Below are positions 1 through 6,224 of a stretch of DNA of 9,507 nt, in pieces. Below the pieces are notes generated by a model. That model had not been told where the DNA came from. It worked only from the letters and a program-made list of their open reading frames with translations, and ran no database searches. The stretch is from positions 1 through 9,507 of the forward strand of contig JAJXWL010000052.1 in NCBI GenBank assembly GCA_021781625.1, in the 5' to 3' direction. Both the position numbers and the translations under genes were made by a program. Origin of the DNA: a bacterium (GTDB lineage: Bacteria; Spirochaetota; Spirochaetia; JABEVK01). Numbering within the stretch: the first letter of the stretch is position 1; each line of letters begins with the position of its first letter.

Positions 1-65
1 AGCAACCTTGACATGTTCGGATAATGAACGAATCTTATGAATAAGATACTGACCATGGAGTTCAA

Positions 66-1928
66 ATGGACGGAATTAAACTTTCTGGAAAGCTCTTCCT
101 GGCTACCTTACCTGTATTTATCCTTCCCACGTTGATTTTGGGGCCATTTGCGATACTGGGAGGTGTCTTTGCCTTTTCGGATCTTATCACCCTGTTAGCC
201 TCGCCTAGTGTACCTATGTCGATCCTTGGCCTCGTACTAGCATTCTTCTTAACGTATAGTTTGCTTTGGGGGCCGTCTTGGGTGCGTGCCTTGAAAAGGG
301 AAACCAACCGAACTGTTGCCGTACGGAAAAAGATTCATCAGGCCATGGGAATTTTCTTTCTCGCGATCTTAGTCGAAGGAACAGTTGCCGTCGTGGTTGT
401 TCATTTCGTAAACCATTTACCCCTACACCAGGCGGATTTGTGGGTTATTCTTTATTTGCTTGCATTTTTACTTTTTGTTGGGGCTCCCTTGTATTTGAAT
501 TTTCTCAGAATTCTCGAGAACGCTTGTTCTCAAGAAGGTGTTCATCCTGATGTGCCTGCGTTTAGCCTTTTGCCACGCATTGTTGGCGTTATCATCCCTT
601 TTGTTTCAGGGGCATTAATTCTGATTATCACTGTTTCAGAAACCTACCGGCTACGGGAGGTGGTGGGCCCACCACCTCCTTTAACCTTGTTGCAGACTAA
701 TCTCATCGTGGGCCTCTTTACTTTAGTATTGGCCTTTGTTTTGGTTCGGACTTTGGCAAAACTCATCGTTCAACCGTTAGTTCGACTTAAGACCTTGGTA
801 GACCAAGGAACGGGAGGGGATATGACTGTCCGAAGTCAAGAAACCGCCCAGGATGAAATTGGTTTTCTAAGTCGTCGCAGTACCGATTTTTTTGAAAGCC
901 TTGACCAAGGTTTTGGTGGTCTTAAACGAGAAGCGCGTAGTCTTGAAGATTCTAAAAAAGAACTGAATTCGGTCGTGGAGCGGGTACGGACAGCCTTGAC
1001 AGCCATAGGTTCAGAGGTGGAGCAGACGGGCGGGTTGGTGAATAATCAATCTGAATATGTTAACCGTACCGCCACTGCTGTCGAAGAATTAGCACGCAAC
1101 ATTGAGTCCCTTGACAGTGCACTGAAAGACCAAAAACAACGTATCGACCGAACCAGTAGCTCTTTTGCTGATTTGGAAGTCAAGAGCCAAGAAATCCTGC
1201 AAGCTGTTGAAAATGCACGTCAGGATTCCGACACGTTGAAGGAGCGGAACAAAAAGACCGTGCAAATTTTAGAGATGATGTCAAACAATATTCAAACGAT
1301 TGTGCAAAAGTCTGAAGGCCTTATGGAGGCTAACCATTTGATTGCCTCAGTAGCCAGCCAGACGAATCTGTTGGCTATGAATGCCGCCATTGAAGCGGCC
1401 CATGCCGGTGACGCGGGAAAAGGCTTTTCTGTTGTCGCTGATGAGATTCGTAAACTTGCCGAAACATCATCCTCTCAATCAAACTCCATAACCTCAGCCC
1501 TCAAGGGTGTCCAGCAGTCTATTACCGAAATCTCACGGGATAACCGGGAGATTCTAGGAGCTTTCGATGAGACTAATTCGGCGATTCAGGACATATTTTC
1601 TACCGTCACAAATTTGAAAATTTTTGTCGATAGTTTTAACCAAAGTTCACGTCTAGTCCAAGAAGCCATGACAGAGATGGAACAGATTAATGACCTTGTG
1701 AATCAGGGGAGCATTGAAATGCGACAAGGAAATGGAGAGATCCTTGATTCCACAGAGCGTCTTCGCGAGTCGAGTGCTTTGGTTCTTAATGCTGTAGGGA
1801 CGATCAGCCTTCAAACTCGCCAGATTCAAGAGGCTGGTGATGCCCTACTAGCTAGCAACGGACGTACCGACCAGGTCATACAGACCGTGGCAAAGCTGGT
1901 GGCACCTATCAAAACGTCGTCAAAGTAG
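66..1928 (+). CDS. Methyl-accepting chemotaxis protein with six membrane helices and no obvious sensor domain
   Basis: This 620-residue chemoreceptor should signal to CheA/CheW at the inner membrane to control the flagellar motor. Hydrophobic segments lie near residues 10-36, 50-68, 94-115, 124-147, 172-191 and 211-230, joined by short loops, so there is no room for a Cache or four-helix sensor domain outside the cell. A HAMP-like region follows (about 231-283), then a long helical cytoplasmic domain. The family's hairpin tip is clear at about 426-466 ([20 protein letters not shown], then [19 protein letters not shown]). The C-terminus (APIKTSSK) has no CheR/CheB-tethering pentapeptide. GGAG at 57-60, five bases before the ATG, supports the start. 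A TTGACA lies at 8-13, but no good -10 box sits at normal spacing. The 3' end overlaps the convergent SRAP gene by 9 nt, leaving no terminator. The family is certain; the stimulus is unknown, and ligands may be sensed in or near the membrane. Confidence 0.95.
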   Translation: MDGIKLSGKLFLATLPVFILPTLILGPFAILGGVFAFSDLITLLASPSVPMSILGLVLAFFLTYSLLWGPSWVRALKRETNRTVAVRKKIHQAMGIFFLAILVEGTVAVVVVHFVNHLPLHQADLWVILYLLAFLLFVGAPLYLNFLRILENACSQEGVHPDVPAFSLLPRIVGVIIPFVSGALILIITVSETYRLREVVGPPPPLTLLQTNLIVGLFTLVLAFVLVRTLAKLIVQPLVRLKTLVDQGTGGDMTVRSQETAQDEIGFLSRRSTDFFESLDQGFGGLKREARSLEDSKKELNSVVERVRTALTAIGSEVEQTGGLVNNQSEYVNRTATAVEELARNIESLDSALKDQKQRIDRTSSSFADLEVKSQEILQAVENARQDSDTLKERNKKTVQILEMMSNNIQTIVQKSEGLMEANHLIASVASQTNLLAMNAAIEAAHAGDAGKGFSVVADEIRKLAETSSSQSNSITSALKGVQQSITEISRDNREILGAFDETNSAIQDIFSTVTNLKIFVDSFNQSSRLVQEAMTEMEQINDLVNQGSIEMRQGNGEILDSTERLRESSALVLNAVGTISLQTRQIQEAGDALLASNGRTDQVIQTVAKLVAPIKTSSK

Positions 1929-2570
1929 AAGGTCTGCTCCTGGGCTTACTGCCGTGGCCTGCACTTCGAGAGTTGAAACAGGTGAGCCTCCCTCCAGCCA
2001 CGATTTGGCTTCGTTACCACTCAACAGGAGCGGTTGCCGTTGTTTGGCATTGTGGATCTGAGACAGAAGAGGTCCTGCCGGTTCGGTCACTAAGGTGAAG
2101 GTAAGCTGTCCCTTCCACTGGGACCATAAGCCTCCCAAGAAAAAGGCGTCGTGATCCGCACAGGTCAAAAGGTACAATTGTGTCCGCTTTCCCTTGGGGT
2201 CGGGTTGGCCTTGGCGATCCAGATGCTGGTATTCGTAGAAGCCGTTGACGGGGAGGAGACAGCGTTGGGTGGGAGCTGAGGCTCGAAAGCTGGGAAGAGT
2301 AAAGAGGGTTTCCCTCCGGGCATTGAGGGTCTTAGAGCGAAGGTTCAGGGCCTCTGCCTCTGTACGAACCCAGGAGGGGATTAAGCCCCAGACACCAGCG
2401 GCCCTGTAAGGGGAACCTCCCTGGGGCCCGTTGAACACGAGTTCTCGTATGGGATGGGCAAAGGCATCGACGCGGACTTGTTCTGGCCACATTAATCCCG
2501 CAGGAGGAGCCCAGGAGTCCAACAAGGCTTCCAGTGCTTTCTTATTCGCTTGGTTGACCGCAAAACACAC
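1920..2570 (-). CDS. SRAP (SOS response-associated peptidase) family protein, YedK/HMCES-like
   Basis: SRAP proteins form a thiazolidine crosslink between the N-terminal cysteine and abasic sites in single-stranded DNA, shielding stalled forks; the initiator Met is removed to expose that Cys. The key residues are present: Cys2 (start MCFAVNQ), Asn83 in NARRET, Glu113 in GFYEY, and His173 in the IHN motif. The 216-residue length is normal for the family. The start codon is GTG (plus-strand 2568-2570); a strong SD, AGAGGAGG, lies upstream (plus-strand 2578-2585, seven-base spacing), and the GTG start puts Cys at position 2 as the chemistry requires. It is divergent from umuD with only 36 bp between start codons, so it is plausibly co-induced with translesion synthesis. 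Its 3' end overlaps the end of the chemoreceptor gene. The gene looks intact. Confidence 0.95.
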   Translation of the reverse strand: MCFAVNQANKKALEALLDSWAPPAGLMWPEQVRVDAFAHPIRELVFNGPQGGSPYRAAGVWGLIPSWVRTEAEALNLRSKTLNARRETLFTLPSFRASAPTQRCLLPVNGFYEYQHLDRQGQPDPKGKRTQLYLLTCADHDAFFLGGLWSQWKGQLTFTLVTEPAGPLLSQIHNAKQRQPLLLSGNEAKSWLEGGSPVSTLEVQATAVSPGADLLL

Positions 2571-2600
2571 TTGACAGCCTCCTCTGGGAAATAAAATACT
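2571..2600 (+). promoter_or_regulatory. Candidate sigma-70-type promoter for umuD-umuC, implying a leaderless mRNA
   Basis: A perfect TTGACA at 2571-2576 is followed, after 18 bp, by AATACT at 2595-2600 (four of six matches to TATAAT). The expected start site is about six to seven bases downstream, at or beside the umuD ATG (2607), so the transcript would have almost no 5' leader. No SD is visible before that ATG, which agrees. The -10 bases overlap those of the opposing SRAP promoter. I see no convincing LexA operator of the E. coli or Bacillus type. Confidence 0.45.
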
Positions 2601-2621
2601 ATATACATGTTAAGTAATCAA
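2593..2621 (-). promoter_or_regulatory. Candidate sigma-70-type promoter for the SRAP gene
   Basis: On the minus strand a TTGATT (plus 2616-2621) and a TATTTT (plus 2593-2598) are separated by 17 bp. Each matches the consensus at four of six positions. Transcription would begin near 2586, just before the SD of the SRAP gene. The -35 box lies inside the first codons of umuD. This is pattern matching only. Confidence 0.4.
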
Positions 2622-3005
2622 ACGGTTTGGCTCTATAGCAGTCGCATTCCTGCGGGCTTTCCTTCGCCGGCCGAAGCCTTTGCCGAGAAGAGCCTGAACC
2701 TGCAAGACTTGGCCGTCGTGAACCCTGCTGCCACCTACTTCCTTGAAGTCAGCGGCGAATCCATGATCGGAGCGGGAATCCTCCCCGGTGATATCGTGGT
2801 CGTGGATCGGTCGTTGCCTCCGCAAGCAGGGGACATTGTTGTCGCCGAAGTTATGGGAGAGTTTACCTTGAAATCTTTAGCCTTTGAAGGGGACCGTCCT
2901 CTCTTGGTGCCTGCCAATCCGGCTTACCCGGTCTTGCGCCCTACGGCAGAGCAAGGGCTGTGCCTTTGGGGGGTGGTCCGCGGTGTTTACCGCCAGTTGA
3001 AGTGA
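2607..3005 (+). CDS. umuD: UmuD-like S24-family self-cleaving protein (DNA polymerase V accessory subunit)
   Basis: UmuD is cleaved with RecA-filament help to UmuD', which activates UmuC for translesion synthesis. The S24 peptidase core is intact: Ser52 in SGESM and Lys89 in FTLKSL are 37 residues apart, as in E. coli UmuD (60 and 97). The likely scissile bond is Ala16-Gly17 in PAGFPSPAE, 36 residues before the catalytic Ser, also the E. coli spacing, though E. coli has Cys-Gly. The N-terminal arm to be removed is about eight residues shorter than in E. coli, giving 132 residues overall. There is no helix-turn-helix, so it is not LexA. No SD precedes the ATG, and the putative promoter is so close that translation may be leaderless. 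umuC follows after 19 nt, so the two are one operon. Confidence 0.93.
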   Translation: MLSNQTVWLYSSRIPAGFPSPAEAFAEKSLNLQDLAVVNPAATYFLEVSGESMIGAGILPGDIVVVDRSLPPQAGDIVVAEVMGEFTLKSLAFEGDRPLLVPANPAYPVLRPTAEQGLCLWGVVRGVYRQLK

Positions 3006-3024
3006 TGGAGGGTCCGGAGTTTCG

Positions 3025-4266
3025 ATGAAAGTTGCCTTGATCGATGGCAATTCTTTTTATGCCTCGTGCGAAACGGTTTTTCGTCCCGATTTGGCGGGCA
3101 AACCCGTGGTGGTCCTCAGCAACAACGATGGCTGTATTGTGGCACTCAATAAGCAGGCTAAGGCCCTCGGCTTGTCGCGTACGACACCGATCTTTCAAGT
3201 CCGGCAATTAGTTGATCAGTATGGGGTGGAGGTGTTCTCGTCCAATTACACTCTTTATGGCGATCTCAGCCGCCGTGTTCAGCTCGTTTATGAAAGCTTT
3301 ACCCCCCAGGTGGAGCATTACTCGATTGACGAGTCGTTCTTATGGTTTCCCGATCATCAAAAAGTTCCTGCCGCCCTGATTCGTCAGACGGTGAAGCAGT
3401 GGACGGGGATTCCGGTGAGCATCGGACTGGGGCCCACCAAGGTGTTGGCCAAAGTCGCCAATCGACTAGCCAAAGACACCCCCTCGGGTTGTCTGGAAAT
3501 CTTACCGGGAGAGGCCTCTGGTTACTTAGCGGACTTTCCTGTCGAGAAAGTCTGGGGAATCGGTCCTGCTATGTCCGAGGCGTTGCATCACCAGGGCGTT
3601 CACACGGCGGGGGCCTTTGCCAAACTGGACCCGTTTGCCGTCAAGAAACGCTTTACTTTGACGGGCTGGCGTATTCACGAGGAACTCAACGAAAGGCCTC
3701 AAATTGACGAAGAGATGCCCGAACCCAAAGAAAACATCCTCTTCTCACGGTCGTTTTCTCATCCGGTGACGCAGTTGGTCGAGCTCGAAGAAGCTGTTGC
3801 CCAGTACGCCACGGGGGCAGGGGAAAAGCTTCGTGCCCAAAACTGTGCGGCGGGTGTGTTGGTGGTGTTTTTGACGACCAACTATTTTCATCTGGAGGAA
3901 CCCCAGTACTCACCGCACCTTTCGATGCCATTTCCTGCTCCGGTGTCGTATACCCCCGATCTGGTGGGAGCCGCGCTGAAAGGACTCCGTCACCTTTACC
4001 GTCCCGGGTTCAAGTTCAAAAAGGCTGGGGTTCTTTTGCTGGACCTTCAACCGTTGCGGGGGGCTCAAGGGCACCTCTTTGGACGAACAAACCCGAGGTT
4101 GAGCGCCCTCCAGCAGGCCGTAGACCGTCTCAACCAAAAGCATGGCCGCGAAACGGTGACGTGTTCGCCCCGTCGGGCTCAAGCTGACTGGATGATGAAA
4201 CGAGACCGGTGTTCGCCTGCCTATACCACCCGCTGGACAGAGTTGCCGAAAATAAACTTGCGGTAA
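3025..4266 (+). CDS. umuC: UmuC, Y-family translesion DNA polymerase (Pol V catalytic subunit)
   Basis: This is the catalytic subunit of error-prone polymerase V, working with UmuD' and RecA on damaged template. The palm starts with DGNSFYASCETVF (catalytic Asp7, likely steric-gate Tyr12), and the second metal site is Asp102-Glu103 in SIDESF. Helix-hairpin-helix-like sequence around residues 175-200 (VEKVWGIGPAMSEAL) and the little-finger region follow. A probable beta-clamp motif, QGHLF, is at 348-352. The C-terminus has the DUF4113-type tail (WMMKRDRCSPAYTTRW). At 413 residues it is close to the E. coli length of 422. CGGAG near 3015-3019, about five bases before the ATG, supports the start. 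It lies 19 nt after umuD. I see no terminator after the stop; the antitoxin promoter region begins at once. Confidence 0.97.
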   Translation: MKVALIDGNSFYASCETVFRPDLAGKPVVVLSNNDGCIVALNKQAKALGLSRTTPIFQVRQLVDQYGVEVFSSNYTLYGDLSRRVQLVYESFTPQVEHYSIDESFLWFPDHQKVPAALIRQTVKQWTGIPVSIGLGPTKVLAKVANRLAKDTPSGCLEILPGEASGYLADFPVEKVWGIGPAMSEALHHQGVHTAGAFAKLDPFAVKKRFTLTGWRIHEELNERPQIDEEMPEPKENILFSRSFSHPVTQLVELEEAVAQYATGAGEKLRAQNCAAGVLVVFLTTNYFHLEEPQYSPHLSMPFPAPVSYTPDLVGAALKGLRHLYRPGFKFKKAGVLLLDLQPLRGAQGHLFGRTNPRLSALQQAVDRLNQKHGRETVTCSPRRAQADWMMKRDRCSPAYTTRWTELPKINLR

Positions 4267-4288
4267 AGCTCTAAAATGCGCTACATTT
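4258..4288 (+). promoter_or_regulatory. Candidate promoter and operator of the toxin-antitoxin pair
   Basis: A weak TTGCGG (4258-4263, at the end of umuC) and TACATT (4282-4287) are 18 bp apart. An inverted repeat, AAATG at 4274-4278 and CATTT at 4284-4288, overlaps the -10 box. Phd/YefM antitoxins usually repress their own operon through such repeats. The arms are only 5 bp, so chance is a real alternative. Confidence 0.25.
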
Positions 4289-4306
4289 ATGTTACGGGGA
4301 ATTGCT

Positions 4307-4588
4307 ATGAAATTTATGGCTATGCGGGAACTCCGCAATGAATCCTCAAAGTTTCTTCAAAATTTGGGGCCTGCCGAAGAGGTCGTTCTGACCAACAATG
4401 GCAAGCCGGTGGCTCTCATCTCTAGTGTGACTGAAGACACGTTAGAGGATGCACTGGCTTCTCTTCGTCGGTCTCGAGCTTTGCGCGCATTAGGCAAGCT
4501 CCAAATCCAGTCAGCCCGTACCGGGAAAGACCAGATCACTGAAGAAGAGATTGAAGACGAAATACAGGCAGTTCGAAAGACTCGATGA
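4307..4588 (+). CDS. Phd/YefM-family antitoxin
   Basis: This acidic protein of 93 residues should bind its own promoter through the N-terminal Phd/YefM fold and neutralise the downstream PIN toxin with its C-terminal tail. Family features are the start MKFMAMRELRNESSKFL, then VVLTNNGKPVALIS, followed by a variable, charged C-terminal segment. I chose the ATG at 4307 because GGGGA at 4296-4300 is six bases upstream and because MKFMAMREL is the usual family opening; an ATG at 4289 would add six residues and has no SD. The stop overlaps the toxin start as ATGA, the classic translational coupling of toxin-antitoxin pairs. Confidence 0.88.
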   Translation: MKFMAMRELRNESSKFLQNLGPAEEVVLTNNGKPVALISSVTEDTLEDALASLRRSRALRALGKLQIQSARTGKDQITEEEIEDEIQAVRKTR

Positions 4589-4989
4589 GAGTGCGAGTCG
4601 TTCTCGATACGAATATCATCGTCAGCGGCTTATTGAAGCCTCAATCGTCCTGTGGGAAAATACTTGAGCTGGCACTTTCTGGAGCCTTCGATCTTTGCCT
4701 CGATGCACGGGTTTTATCCGAATATCGGGAGGTATTGCTAAGGCCAAAGTTTAACTTTGAACCAGAACAGGTCGAGATTCTTCTGAAAGCCTTGGCTGAC
4801 TTTGCCCTTTGGCACCCGATCAAACCTATTGCTATCAGTTTACCGGATAAGGATGATGAGGCCTTTTTAGAAGTAGCTGTGGGGGCCAAAGCACTTTTTC
4901 TTGTATCAGGTAATCTTCGGCATTTTCCCTTAGGAGAATATGAGGGAGTTCGTATGACAGACCCCGTTTCTTTTTTGGAGCACTTTTAG
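4585..4989 (+). CDS. PIN-domain toxin, COG1569 type (putative toxin-antitoxin ribonuclease)
   Basis: PIN toxins are metal-dependent RNases that cut tRNA, rRNA or mRNA when freed from their antitoxin. Acidic residues of the active site are visible: Asp8 in VLDTNI, Glu46 in LSEYREVL, and Asp91 in the LPDKDDEAFLEVA stretch. The fourth position falls in LVSGNLRHFP, where Asn110 stands instead of Asp; this SGNLRHFP form is what I recall for this PIN subfamily, so it does not signal inactivation. The length of 134 residues is typical. The start overlaps the antitoxin stop by 4 nt. The natural RNA target cannot be told from sequence. Confidence 0.9.
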   Translation: MRVRVVLDTNIIVSGLLKPQSSCGKILELALSGAFDLCLDARVLSEYREVLLRPKFNFEPEQVEILLKALADFALWHPIKPIAISLPDKDDEAFLEVAVGAKALFLVSGNLRHFPLGEYEGVRMTDPVSFLEHF

Positions 4990-5012
4990 TCCAAAGCCGT
5001 CTTTGCTCTGTC

Positions 5013-5033
5013 CGCTGAAATTAGTTTTCAGCG
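5013..5033. other. Perfect 8-bp stem-loop upstream of the FliM-like gene
   Basis: CGCTGAAA (5013-5020) and TTTCAGCG (5026-5033) pair perfectly around a five-base loop, TTAGT. No T-run follows on either side, so it is not a standard intrinsic terminator. It lies 23 nt after the PIN stop and 19 nt before the ATG at 5053. It could weaken read-through, act as an mRNA end, or influence translation of the next gene. Confidence 0.5.
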
Positions 5034-5052
5034 TAGAGGTTAGACTGGTAGT

Positions 5053-5115
5053 ATGGATATTTCTGAGATCAATTGCTCATTCTCTCGGCTCGAAGTTTAT
5101 GACTTTAAGAAATAG
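5053..5115 (+). other. In-frame upstream segment of the FliM-like gene, closed by TAG
   Basis: From ATG 5053 this reads 20 codons, MDISEINCSFSRLEVYDFKK, then TAG at 5113-5115, in the same frame as the ORF starting at 5116. FliM proteins have an N-terminal CheY-binding peptide (consensus like SEIDALL) and then, after a linker, a motif like YDFRRPDRFS that leads into the middle domain. Here SEINCSF and VYDFKK, then stop, then MVFTREN, fit this with no gap: the stop sits where the Pro of RRPD is expected. AGAGGT at 5035-5040 is a possible but distant SD. A second in-frame stop at 5041-5043 limits the segment upstream. It is either the true start of a gene with a nonsense codon or a short coupled ORF. 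Confidence 0.55.
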
Positions 5116-5898
5116 ATGGTTTTTACCCGCGAGAACCTCAGAATACTGAATAGGATTTTTGAGGTTTGGGCCAAGCTCGCCACCTACGGCCTCGTGAAAA
5201 GCTCACCCTCACCCGGGTCTGGCGTGGGGATACTTGATCTGTATGAGAATAGTCTAAGTGTACTCCTAACCCTGTTGTTGGGAGGGGACCCGAAGTCTCC
5301 GGTGCCACTTCAAGGAACACGCCTCGAGGCGGCGCTCAGTGACTGGTTGTTACACCAGCTTTGCCGGGATTTAACTGCGGCGTGGAAGCCAATCTTTCCG
5401 TACAGTACCTTAAAGCGAGCCCGTAAGTTCTTGACGGAAGAGTCCTGGTACAAGGCCTCCATCCCCGAGCGGTTGACCAACATTTCCGTCGAGACGGTGG
5501 TCGGGGTGGATTTGCCGCCTCTGACGTGGAAGGAATTACAAACCCTTCGATTGGGGGATACGCTCAAGCTCCCTCAGGACTACTCGTACTTGCTTTGGTC
5601 GGGGGAAAACTCTGCCACACCTTTAGCCGAAGTTCGCCTTGACGGACCCGCCTCGCCTCTGCCCCCAGAATTCTATCAGACCTTGAAAGGACCTCAAGTC
5701 GTACAAAGCCTGGAAGCAGAACACCCTTTGGTGGCGGCTCAAATTCTGAAACGTTTGAACGAAACACAAGCGGTTAAGGTTTTGTCAGTGCTCTCGGCGG
5801 AACGATCTGCTGAACTTAAAGAAAGGCTGAACCTTCTTGGACCCGTTGCCCCAGCAGTTTGGCTAATTGTTGAAAAGATGCTTTTTCCCAAGAGTTGA
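5116..5898 (+). CDS. Reduced FliM-like (SpoA) protein fused to a FliG middle-domain segment
   Basis: FliM and FliG form the flagellar switch (C-ring) in the cytoplasm. Residues 1-26 (FTRENLRILNRIFEVWAKL) match the start of the FliM middle domain, and residues about 36-95 (LLTLLLGGDP, then the helix ending AAWKPIFP) match its later half. Two blocks of a normal FliM middle domain are absent, one after residue 26 and one after residue 95. Residues 124-178 look like a SpoA domain (LTWKELQTLRLGDTLKLP). Residues 195-256 then resemble the FliG middle domain: AEHPLVAAQILKRL corresponds to the EHPQ motif region, and LNLLGPVAPAV to the following helix. No SD precedes this ATG, but it directly abuts the TAG of the in-frame upstream segment, so reinitiation or a nonsense mutation are both possible. 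The 783-nt frame is otherwise open, which suggests selection or a recent mutation. The domain calls come from remembered family patterns. Confidence 0.7.
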   Translation: MVFTRENLRILNRIFEVWAKLATYGLVKSSPSPGSGVGILDLYENSLSVLLTLLLGGDPKSPVPLQGTRLEAALSDWLLHQLCRDLTAAWKPIFPYSTLKRARKFLTEESWYKASIPERLTNISVETVVGVDLPPLTWKELQTLRLGDTLKLPQDYSYLLWSGENSATPLAEVRLDGPASPLPPEFYQTLKGPQVVQSLEAEHPLVAAQILKRLNETQAVKVLSVLSAERSAELKERLNLLGPVAPAVWLIVEKMLFPKS

Positions 5899-5939
5899 AT
5901 AAATAATAAAATATTTACGGAAAAAAAGGCTTAAATCTT

Positions 5940-5989
5940 TGGTATATAAGTGAACCCATTTAGAAAATGGTGAAAGAGAAGTAAGGAGG
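5940..5989 (+). promoter_or_regulatory. Extended -10 promoter candidate, small hairpin and strong SD
   Basis: TGG-TATATA at 5940-5948 is an extended -10 element lying after a very AT-rich stretch; I see no good -35 box. Just downstream CCATTT (5956-5961) and AAATGG (5965-5970) form a 6-bp stem with a three-base loop. AAGGAGG at 5983-5989 is a near-perfect SD. In this order they make a plausible short leader for the small ORF at 5995. Confidence 0.4.
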
Positions 5990-5994
5990 TGGCT

Positions 5995-6081
5995 TTGGCT
6001 TGGACAGATTATGGAAGAATGACCGAGAACGATCTTGAGGTGATCAGTTTTATGATCAAAGAGTATCCGCATGGCTTCTAA
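5995..6081 (+). CDS. Possible 28-residue peptide with a strong SD (TTG start)
   Basis: A TTG at 5995, five bases after AAGGAGG, opens a 28-codon frame that begins AWTDYGRMTENDLEVI after the start and ends at TAA 6079-6081. A GTG at 5989 in the same frame overlaps the SD and is less likely. The peptide is unrecognised and soluble-looking, with mixed acidic and hydrophobic residues. It may be a real small protein, a leader peptide, or the remnant of a larger gene. Confidence 0.35.
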   Translation: MAWTDYGRMTENDLEVISFMIKEYPHGF

Positions 6082-6194
6082 GAGTTAAACAGTTTCCCTT
6101 TATCCTGACCTGCTGACAGCATTTTTCAGCGCAAACTTCATTATTCAAAAGGAACGCTTTTTAAAGGACGCACGTCCTACACGCGAAATGAGCC
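6082..6194. other. Intergenic stretch with small inverted repeats, no gene seen
   Basis: Together with 5899-5994 this makes a gene-poor gap of about 300 bases. GCTGA (6112-6116) and TCAGC (6126-6130) can pair across nine bases. AGGACG (6165-6170) and CGTCCT (6173-6178) form a near-palindrome centred on CA. TTTTCAGCG at 6123-6131 repeats the 3' arm of the hairpin at 5013-5033. I find no tRNA, terminator with a T-run, or insertion-sequence end. Confidence 0.4.
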
Positions 6195-6224
6195 TTGAGG
6201 TTCAGTTTCAGCAAAGTTAGCTCG

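Noticed and set aside
14..30. GTTC and GAAC inverted repeat upstream of the chemoreceptor gene, considered as a LexA-type site
   Set aside because: The order and the 7-bp spacing do not fit the Bacillus GAAC-N4-GTTC or the E. coli CTGT-N8-ACAG operator, and the arms are only 4 bp.
2028..2060. Extra residues in the SRAP His motif (IHNAKQRQP rather than IHDRRP)
   Set aside because: A longer form of this loop occurs in other SRAP proteins as I recall it, and the catalytic His is retained.
2597..2616. TACT and AGTA repeat across the umuD start, considered as an SOS operator
   Set aside because: Arms of 4 bp separated by 12 bases are expected by chance in AT-rich DNA and match no LexA consensus I know.
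3342..3707. Open frame of 121 codons inside umuC in another frame, and similar long frames opposite several genes
   Set aside because: They overlap well-supported genes completely, lack start signals, and have low-complexity composition typical of shadow frames.
4900..4930. Asn in place of the last acidic residue of the PIN toxin (SGNLRHFP)
   Set aside because: SGN/TGN-x-RHFP is the usual form in this PIN subfamily, so it is not evidence of an inactive toxin.
5013..5033. Stem-loop as an intrinsic terminator of the toxin-antitoxin operon
   Set aside because: No T-run follows the stem on either strand, so I list it only as a stem-loop.
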